The position numbers and the translations under genes were made by a program. From Pelagibacterales bacterium SAG-MED28 (lineage in GTDB: Bacteria > Pseudomonadota > Alphaproteobacteria > Pelagibacterales > Pelagibacteraceae), in assembly GCA_014653835.1 (NCBI GenBank), contig JACWDY010000010.1, positions 1 through 35,533 on the forward strand: a stretch of DNA of 35,533 bases, in the 5' to 3' direction. Positions 16,931-22,703 of the stretch are shown here, piece by piece. Within the stretch, counting starts at the first letter, position 1; every line of letters begins with the position of its first letter. The notes under the pieces were generated by a model. It was not told the origin of the DNA and did not search any database. It was given only the letters and a program-made list of their open reading frames with translations.

Positions 16931-17007
16931 GACTCTCTAGCACTAAAAGACTCTTTTTTTTTCTAAAATGGTTTGACCATGGATTCAATTTAAGGTTGAA
17001 TCTAAAA
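16931..17007 (+). promoter_or_regulatory. ccrM control region with four GANTC sites and a perfect inverted repeat
   Basis: This 77-base gap contains four copies of GANTC, the sequence methylated by CcrM: GACTC at 16931 and 16949 (both within GACTCT), GATTC at 16982 and GAATC at 16998. The last two lie in a perfect inverted repeat, GATTCAA (16982-16988) and TTGAATC (16996-17002), with a seven-base loop TTTAAGG that holds the best Shine-Dalgarno-like bases. A second small palindrome, ATGGT-TTG-ACCAT, occupies 16968-16980, and TAAAAT at 16964-16969 could be a -10 box. In Caulobacter, GANTC methylation in the ccrM leader represses ccrM; the same feedback is inferred here. Confidence 0.7.
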
Positions 17008-18078
17008 ATGTCAAAAATTTTTAACAGTATTGTTAATGGCGATTGCCTTTCTGAAATAAAAAAAGTTCCCGATAAAACTTTTGACTTAGTTTTTGCCGAC
17101 CCTCCCTACAACATGCAAATTGGTGAGTCTTTAACAAGACCTGATGCTAGCAAAGTAAATGGAGTTGATGACAAGTGGGATCAATTTAATAGTTTTAAAC
17201 ATTATGACGATTTTTGTAAGTCCTGGTTAAAAGAATGTAAAAGAATATTAAAAGATAATGGAAGTATCTGGGTTATAGGTTCTTACCATAATATTTTTAG
17301 ACTAGGGTATCATTTGCAAAATTTAAATTACTGGATTCTCAATGATGTTATATGGAGAAAGAATAATCCTATGCCGAATTTTAGAGGTACAAGATTTACT
17401 AACGCTCATGAAACTTTAATTTGGGCCTCAAAAAATAAAAAATCAAAATACACTTTCAATTATCAATCATTAAAATGTTTAAATGATGATTTGCAAATGA
17501 GATCTGATTGGATGCTTCCAATTTGTAACGGTAAAGAGCGATTGAAGAAAAATGGTAAAAAAGTTCATTCGACACAAAAGCCAGAGGCTCTTATGCATCG
17601 AATTATTTTAGCTTCCTCAAATAAAGGTGATGCCATCTTTGATCCTTTTTTAGGCACTGGAACTACAGCAGTTGTTGCTAAAAAGTTGGGTAGAAAATAT
17701 TTTGGAATTGAAAGAGACAAAAAATATTTTAAGGCCGCTAATGCTCGAATAAAGAAAGCTAAAGTTATCGAGGAAAACTATTTAGATACTATCCAAAACA
17801 ATAAATCAAAACCTAGAATTCCTTTTGGCTCATTAGTCGAATTAGGGATACTAAAACCTGGAACCGTTTTATTTGATCCTAAAAAAAAATTTAATGCCAA
17901 AATTATGGTAGATGGGAGTATCAAACATAAAGAGTCTGAAGGTTCTATTCATAAAGTAGCAGCAAAAATAATGGGAACTGAAAGTTATAATGGATGGACT
18001 TACTGGCATTGTAACATAGGCGGCTCATTAGTGTTAATTGATAATTTAAGACAGAGGTTTCTCAATAAAGCAGGTTAA
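17008..18078 (+). CDS. ccrM: CcrM-type DNA adenine methyltransferase (GANTC)
   Basis: Beta-class N6-adenine methyltransferase expected to methylate GANTC and, in alphaproteobacteria, to mark replication state in the cell cycle. I use the ATG at 17008, giving 356 residues, close to the 358 of Caulobacter CcrM; the in-frame TTG at 16996 falls in the arm of an inverted repeat. Motif IV DPPY is at residues 31-34, and the SAM-binding FDPFLGTGTTAVVAKK is at about 211-226, the beta order. The C-terminal 90 residues (IPFGSLVELGILKPGTVLF to GGSLVLIDNLRQRF) form the RAMA domain shared by CcrM and M.HinfI. A nuclease-like gene follows after three bases, unusual for a normally solitary enzyme. Confidence 0.92.
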   Translation: MSKIFNSIVNGDCLSEIKKVPDKTFDLVFADPPYNMQIGESLTRPDASKVNGVDDKWDQFNSFKHYDDFCKSWLKECKRILKDNGSIWVIGSYHNIFRLGYHLQNLNYWILNDVIWRKNNPMPNFRGTRFTNAHETLIWASKNKKSKYTFNYQSLKCLNDDLQMRSDWMLPICNGKERLKKNGKKVHSTQKPEALMHRIILASSNKGDAIFDPFLGTGTTAVVAKKLGRKYFGIERDKKYFKAANARIKKAKVIEENYLDTIQNNKSKPRIPFGSLVELGILKPGTVLFDPKKKFNAKIMVDGSIKHKESEGSIHKVAAKIMGTESYNGWTYWHCNIGGSLVLIDNLRQRFLNKAG

Positions 18079-18081
18079 AAA

Positions 18082-18825
18082 ATGTCTAAAAGTTTTGACA
18101 TAAAAAAACTATGTGATGAAAGTTTAGATGAATTATTCTCCAAAGAATATTTTGAAAGTAGAATTAAAAGAAAAGAACTTAAAAATAACGCAGAGCCACT
18201 TTATTCCGACTTAGACAGAAGAATTGCATTTATAGTACATGCAGTAACTATTAGGAGCGGAATAATCCTTGAAAAAATTTATTATAATCAAATTAAAAAT
18301 TGCTGCCTGCATTTAGATGTTTGGTCTGAAGAGAAATTTAAAATTTCTAAACATGCTATGCAATTAGCATCTGATCAAGACAATAAAGATGTTATAAATA
18401 CGGATTTACCATACGGTGAAACTTATAAGATTGGAAAGAAAAGAAAGAAAACAAGACAAATAGATCTATTAACTTATGATAAAAGCAAAAAAACTCTTAA
18501 CTCATACGAAATCAAACGTGGTGGTGGCCATCATGACAGTGAAAAACAAGAAAAAATTATAGAGAATCTCATAGCAGTAAAAATGTTATTAAAAGACTAC
18601 GGTAAAAATGAAAAAAATCTCGAAGTAAAAAAATATAAAAGCTTCATTATTTCTCATATGAATCAGGAATTGTTTTCTCCAAATTATAGATTTTTACAAG
18701 TAAATGGCGATGAGGTTGATAAGCATTTTAATTCAAAAATCAAAGTTCATATAGATAAAGATTATGATTATTTTGTTTCAGAATTTAAAAAAAGATTTAC
18801 AAAATTAAAGCTTGAAGCTGTTTAA
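18082..18825 (+). CDS. PD-(D/E)XK nuclease-like protein, candidate restriction endonuclease
   Basis: I do not recognise a named family for this 247-residue protein. It has a PD-(D/E)XK active-site pattern: an upstream acidic helix (ILEKIYYNQ, Glu64), then RQIDLLTYDK with Asp128, then SYEIKRGGGHHD with Glu143 and Lys145, a D-x14-E-x-K spacing seen in many restriction and repair nucleases. The chain is lysine-rich, with no signal peptide or membrane segment. It starts three bases after ccrM, so the two are almost surely co-expressed, and its stop abuts the convergent MT-A70 gene with no gap. The context suggests a nuclease paired with GANTC methylation, as HinfI is with M.HinfI. A repair nuclease, or a protein with no nuclease activity, remains possible. 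Confidence 0.6.
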   Translation: MSKSFDIKKLCDESLDELFSKEYFESRIKRKELKNNAEPLYSDLDRRIAFIVHAVTIRSGIILEKIYYNQIKNCCLHLDVWSEEKFKISKHAMQLASDQDNKDVINTDLPYGETYKIGKKRKKTRQIDLLTYDKSKKTLNSYEIKRGGGHHDSEKQEKIIENLIAVKMLLKDYGKNEKNLEVKKYKSFIISHMNQELFSPNYRFLQVNGDEVDKHFNSKIKVHIDKDYDYFVSEFKKRFTKLKLEAV

Positions 18826-19458
18826 TTAGCTAATTAATTTTAGTTGCTCCTTAGTTTCAAGCCATTTGGACGGCCTTTTTCTAGTTTTAACTTCTTTTTT
18901 ATTATCAAATAAACCAACTTGGTCCCCCCAAGAGTCCCAATTTAATTTTGTTTTGCGTGCAAATAATTCTAGGTAAGGACCTTGCACTAATTTTTCAATT
19001 CTTTCATAAGTTTGTTCCGGCTTTCGACTGTGCTCTCTTCTTTTATCTATTATTAATCTTTTCACGTCTTTTCCAACTCTTTTTGGATTTCCAATTGTAC
19101 CCATTATACATTGTTCGACATTAGCTCTAGTCCAATAACCAAGGCCAGTAAAAAAATCTTTCTCTGCTGAAAGTTTATTTAAATCAACTTTTGTATTTGT
19201 CTTTGCCCAATAAAAAGCTACAGTTTTGAATTCAAAGCCCCAACATTTCATTAAATCTAATCCTTGATCAAGCATTGGATCTGTTACCCACATAAATAAA
19301 GCGCAATCTTTATCTGCATACCTTTTAATATTTAATTTTTTTAGGTCAGCTAACGTCAAGCAGTCGTAATGAGAAATTGCGTTTCTTCCCTCACCTTTTT
19401 CACTAAAATTTTTAAATCTCCAGGGTGGATCAGCGTAAATTGCTTTGTATTTTTTCAT
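18826..19458 (-). CDS. MT-A70 family DNA adenine methyltransferase
   Basis: 210-residue gamma-type N6-adenine methyltransferase of the MT-A70 fold. Motif IV is DPPW at residues 10-13 (IYADPPWRFKNF). It continues with CALFMWVTDPMLDQGLDLM, the AFYWAKTN segment, GYWTRANVEQCIMG and a C-terminal YLELFARKTKLNWDSWGDQVG, all typical of bacterial and phage members. Such proteins are often accessory and phage-associated. Its recognition sequence cannot be read from the protein. It is co-directional with mutY and the FAD monooxygenase, 59 bases downstream, and convergent with the nuclease-like gene with abutting stop codons. A GANTC site (GAATC, 19462-19466) lies four bases before its start codon. Confidence 0.88.
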   Translation of the reverse strand: MKKYKAIYADPPWRFKNFSEKGEGRNAISHYDCLTLADLKKLNIKRYADKDCALFMWVTDPMLDQGLDLMKCWGFEFKTVAFYWAKTNTKVDLNKLSAEKDFFTGLGYWTRANVEQCIMGTIGNPKRVGKDVKRLIIDKRREHSRKPEQTYERIEKLVQGPYLELFARKTKLNWDSWGDQVGLFDNKKEVKTRKRPSKWLETKEQLKLIS

Positions 19459-19517
19459 ATCGAATCACTGAACACTTTATCATATGAACAAAATAGGAAC
19501 AAAAAAAATAAGATTTT

Positions 19518-20648
19518 TTAATTTTTATACACCGGATTTAAATAAGCTTTAATAAATGATTTGCGCCTTGTCAAAAACTTTAAAAAAAAATTTCTTATTT
19601 TTTGCATCAATGAATTTGAAAAATGAAATGCAAAGAAATTAAAGTTTGATCTTTTTCTGACAATTTTTGCTCTTTTAGATCTTAATTCAAAATAAGTGTC
19701 CGAGACTAATTTATTTTCCTTTAATAAATTAAATATTTCATAGGCACTCTCTATCGACTGCCCAGCACCTTGCGCTAAAGTTGGTAAAAATCCGTTAAAA
19801 GCATCACCAATATAGAAAACTTTTTTATTAGATGAGGGAAGGATTTTTGGAGTGAAATAAAGTGGCCAAGATTTAATCTCATTATCAAAAATAATTTTTA
19901 ATTTAGGGTTTTGTTTTAAAACCAAATTTGTAATTAATTGTTTAGTGTTGTCAGGATCAAATTTTTTACATCTCATAATACAAACCAAGTTTAGCTCTTT
20001 TTTTTTATTGATAGGGTAAAGTACGAGGTGACTTTTACTTCCTAGCATTAAACTTATATTTTCATCACTAATATTAAGCTCAGATTTTGATTTTAAAATA
20101 ACTCTTGCCGCTATTGCCTTCTTAAATATAGGCTCATTTTTTTTCTTTTCAAAAAATGATCTTGTATTAGAAAATATCCCATCTGCTGCAAAAACAAAAT
20201 CTACAAGGTCATTAGTATTGTCATCAAACTTTATTAAAATTTTATCTTTTAATTCTGAAACTTCTTTTATTTTTTTTCCAAATCTTAAATGTTGAGTATA
20301 AATATCTTCTTTAAGAAACTCTATTAAAGTTGATCTTTGTAAAGTAGTATATTTTGTTTCCTCGTTATTAAATTTAGATAAATCTAAATCACATATTTTC
20401 TCATTTTGAATATTATAAAAATCTAGTGTTTTTGGATTAAATAATTTCTCATTATTAATTTTTTTAAAGTCTATCTCATTTAAAATTTTAATACTGTTTG
20501 TAGCCAATTGAATTCCATAACCTTCTTCGAGAGATAAACTTTCTTCTCTTTCATAAATCATAAATTCGTGATCAGTAAATTTTTTTAAGAAATTTGCTAG
20601 AGTAAGTCCTGCGATCCCAGCTCCGATTATTGCTAATTTTTTTTTCAT
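19518..20648 (-). CDS. FAD-dependent aromatic-ring monooxygenase (PHBH/NahG fold)
   Basis: 376-residue flavoprotein hydroxylase. The FAD-binding dinucleotide fold opens with AIIGAGIAGLTLANFLKK (residues 5-22). The DG motif is FVFAADGIFSNTR, and the second FAD motif is FYIGDAFNGFLPTLAQGAGQSIESA, in which the usual GDAAH is GDAFN. The GAGQxIExA ending is closer to salicylate or 3-hydroxybenzoate hydroxylases than to UbiH. It lacks the N-terminal membrane signal of lipid-modifying members but ends in a basic, aromatic C-terminus. The start overlaps the mutY stop (TAATG). Substrate unknown: an aromatic acid or a ubiquinone precursor are both possible. Confidence 0.75.
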   Translation of the reverse strand: MKKKLAIIGAGIAGLTLANFLKKFTDHEFMIYEREESLSLEEGYGIQLATNSIKILNEIDFKKINNEKLFNPKTLDFYNIQNEKICDLDLSKFNNEETKYTTLQRSTLIEFLKEDIYTQHLRFGKKIKEVSELKDKILIKFDDNTNDLVDFVFAADGIFSNTRSFFEKKKNEPIFKKAIAARVILKSKSELNISDENISLMLGSKSHLVLYPINKKKELNLVCIMRCKKFDPDNTKQLITNLVLKQNPKLKIIFDNEIKSWPLYFTPKILPSSNKKVFYIGDAFNGFLPTLAQGAGQSIESAYEIFNLLKENKLVSDTYFELRSKRAKIVRKRSNFNFFAFHFSNSLMQKIRNFFLKFLTRRKSFIKAYLNPVYKN

Positions 20649-21649
20649 TAAAATAATACTGAAACTTGCTGAAAGATTTTTTTAGTAAAAGTTGGAATAA
20701 ATTCTTTATTGTTATTTAATGAATACCATTTATAAGATAATGGAATTTTGCTCGAAAACTTATAGTATAAGTTAATATTTAATTTCTGATTAGATATAGA
20801 ATTTTTGTAATTTTTTAAAAATTTCCAGTTTTTGTTACTTTTAATGTTTTTCATTTTTTTAATAGATGGAAGATTAAAATTTTTTAGAAAACTAATTTTA
20901 TTTTCTTTAGTTAAAGCAATTCGTTTACTTTTGTTCAAATAGCAAAAAATATCATAATGCATTATTTTAATTTGTTTTCTTTTATTATTTTTAATTTTAT
21001 TAGTAGATTTTAAATACCTACAGCTTTTATTCAAACAACAATCACCACATTTTGGGTCTTTTGGTTTACACACTAAGGCCCCAAATTCCATTAAAGCCTC
21101 AACAAAGTCTGAATTTCTATTTGTGCTAAATAACTTTTTTTTATTAATAGAAATGAGTTTTTCAAAGTTAATGCCTATCTCTTGTTTATTTAGATATCTT
21201 GCAAATATTCTTTTGACGTTTCCATCTAATGCAATAGTTGGTTTGTCATGAACTAATCCTAATAATGCATTTGCTGTATATTCGCCAACACCTGGCAGTT
21301 TTTTCAATTCTTTTAAATCATCAGGTAACTTTGAATTATATTTTTTTACTAATAATTTTGCAGAAGCTAATAAATTTCTTGCTCGCCTATAGTAACCTAG
21401 TCCTTCCCATAATTTTAGAATTTGATTTTCATTTGCTTTAGAGAGTGTCTTGAGAGACTTGTAGTTTTTGGTGAATTTTTTAAAATAAGGAATAACTGTT
21501 TTTACCTGAGTTTGTTGCAACATAAACTCACTTAAAAGTCTGTAATAAAGCTTTTTTGGTGATTTTTTGCTAACACGCCAGGGTAAAACACGCTTGCTAT
21601 TATCATACCAAGCAAGAATTTTTTTTGATAAAGTTGTGTTTAAATGCAT
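20648..21649 (-). CDS. mutY: A/G-specific adenine DNA glycosylase
   Basis: Removes adenine mispaired with 8-oxoguanine. I start at the ATG at 21649 (MHLNTTLSKKILAWYD), which puts PWR at residues 23-25 as in E. coli MutY; the ATG at 21685 would add 12 residues with no family match. The 333-residue protein has catalytic Glu41 in SEFMLQQTQV, the helix-hairpin-helix LKKLPGVGEYTANAL, catalytic Asp142 in ALDGNVKR, and an intact 4Fe-4S motif Cys194-x6-Cys201-x2-Cys204-x5-Cys210. A short NUDIX-like 8-oxoG recognition domain follows. Its start codon overlaps that of the divergent dciA-like gene. Confidence 0.95.
   Translation of the reverse strand: MHLNTTLSKKILAWYDNSKRVLPWRVSKKSPKKLYYRLLSEFMLQQTQVKTVIPYFKKFTKNYKSLKTLSKANENQILKLWEGLGYYRRARNLLASAKLLVKKYNSKLPDDLKELKKLPGVGEYTANALLGLVHDKPTIALDGNVKRIFARYLNKQEIGINFEKLISINKKKLFSTNRNSDFVEALMEFGALVCKPKDPKCGDCCLNKSCRYLKSTNKIKNNKRKQIKIMHYDIFCYLNKSKRIALTKENKISFLKNFNLPSIKKMKNIKSNKNWKFLKNYKNSISNQKLNINLYYKFSSKIPLSYKWYSLNNNKEFIPTFTKKIFQQVSVLF
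21644..21649. promoter_or_regulatory. Overlapping divergent start codons (ATGCAT)
   Basis: The palindrome ATGCAT holds the start codon of the dciA-like gene (plus, 21644-21646) and of mutY (minus, 21649-21647). No intergenic sequence separates the two genes, so each promoter must lie inside the other's coding region. Confidence 0.7.
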
Positions 21650-22138
21650 AGTAAAAATAATAATAAAACCCAAACGTTCATACAAGGGCTAAGGCCTTTT
21701 TCAAGTTCAATTCCAAAAACATTAAAAAAACATCTAAGGAAAGGTGGTTATAATTATTCCAACATTGTAGACAATTGGACAAATATGGTAAGTAAAAAAA
21801 TTTCCGATGCTTGTTATCCTACGACGGTAAAAATGGGAAAAGAAATGAGAGATGGTACGTTGGTTTTAAATGTTATCCACGGAAAGGAAATGGAAGTTGA
21901 ATATGAAAAAAAAGAGATAATTGATAAAATTAATAGTTTTTTTGGCTATAATTGTATTGGTAATATTAAATTAAAAATTACGCAGGATAAAATAAAGCTT
22001 AATGAAAAGATATTTCCGAAAATAAAAAATTTATCCAAAATCGAGGAAAAAATGAGTAAAGTAAATGATAGTAGTTTAAAAAGTTCTCTTAACAATTTTT
22101 TGAAAGCATTTAATGGGCGAAATAAGAAAAATTTTTAA
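21644..22138 (+). CDS. dciA: DUF721 protein, DciA-like helicase loader
   Basis: 164-residue basic protein of the DUF721/DciA family, whose characterised members help load the replicative helicase DnaB in bacteria without DnaC. The match is in the N-terminal 100 residues: GLRPFSSSIPKTLKKHLRKGG, the VDNWTNMVSKKISDACYP segment, GTLVLNVIHGKEMEVEYEKKEIIDKINSFFGY and CIGNIKLKI, the expected KH-like fold pattern. The C-terminal third is charged and probably flexible. Order mutY - DUF721 - DsbA-like - smc is, as I recall, common in alphaproteobacteria. The start at 21644 is the only reasonable ATG. It overlaps the next gene by 26 bases. Confidence 0.75.
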   Translation: MHSKNNNKTQTFIQGLRPFSSSIPKTLKKHLRKGGYNYSNIVDNWTNMVSKKISDACYPTTVKMGKEMRDGTLVLNVIHGKEMEVEYEKKEIIDKINSFFGYNCIGNIKLKITQDKIKLNEKIFPKIKNLSKIEEKMSKVNDSSLKSSLNNFLKAFNGRNKKNF

Positions 22139-22703
22139 AACAGTTTTTATATTAATATTTATTTTTTCTGCTAAAGCAGAAAGTAAAATATTGAGTATCG
22201 GAAATCCTGATGCTAAAGTTACAGTAAAAGTTTTTTCATCTCTAACTTGTCCTCATTGCGCAACTTTTCATACCTCAATTTTTAATAAGTTAAAAAAGGA
22301 GTATATTGATGAAGGTTTGGTAAGATTTGAACATCATGCTTTTCCATTAGACTTGGCTGCGCTTAATGCAGAAGTAGTTGTGCGGTGCCAAACTGATAAT
22401 GAAAAAAAATTTAAATTATTAGAGGAAATTTATAATAAACAAACCTTCTGGGCCGTGGGTTCTGATATAAACAAAATTAATGATTTAATAAAGAAAGTCG
22501 GTTTAGATTTCGATTTAACTGAGGAAAAAATGAATGCATGTCTAGAAAATAGTAATGTTCAAGATGAAATACTTAATGAAAGGATTGAAGCGCAAAAAAA
22601 ATATAAAATTGAGTCTACTCCTACTATATTTGTAAACGAAAAAAAATACTCTGGCAAAGTAGATTATAAAAAATTTAAAAAGATTATTGAAAAAAATTTG
22701 TAA
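22113..22703 (+). CDS. DsbA-like periplasmic thiol-disulfide oxidoreductase
   Basis: 196-residue exported thioredoxin-fold protein. The signal peptide covers residues 1 to about 22 (KTVFILIFIFSAKAES, cleavage near AKA). The redox motif is CPHC at residues 46-49 in VFSSLTCPHCATFH, and the cis-proline is in ESTPTIFVNEKKY near residue 171. The alpha-helical insertion between them has DsbA/thioredoxin_4 character (FEHHAFPLDLAALNAEVVVRC). Expected to form or reshuffle disulfides in envelope proteins. It overlaps dciA by 26 bases, and the smc start follows its stop directly. Confidence 0.9.
   Translation: MGEIRKIFKTVFILIFIFSAKAESKILSIGNPDAKVTVKVFSSLTCPHCATFHTSIFNKLKKEYIDEGLVRFEHHAFPLDLAALNAEVVVRCQTDNEKKFKLLEEIYNKQTFWAVGSDINKINDLIKKVGLDFDLTEEKMNACLENSNVQDEILNERIEAQKKYKIESTPTIFVNEKKYSGKVDYKKFKKIIEKNL

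Noticed and set aside
16949-16963. T-run after AAAAGACTC as an intrinsic terminator of rnhB
   Set aside because: No adequate stem precedes the T-run; only a four-base GAGT/ACTC pairing is available further upstream.
16996-17007. TTG start for ccrM adding four residues
   Set aside because: The TTG lies in the arm of the inverted repeat, and the ATG at 17008 gives a normal CcrM N-terminus and length.
21650-21685. Extended MutY start at 21685
   Set aside because: The extra 12 residues have no counterpart in the family and would run antisense into the dciA coding region.
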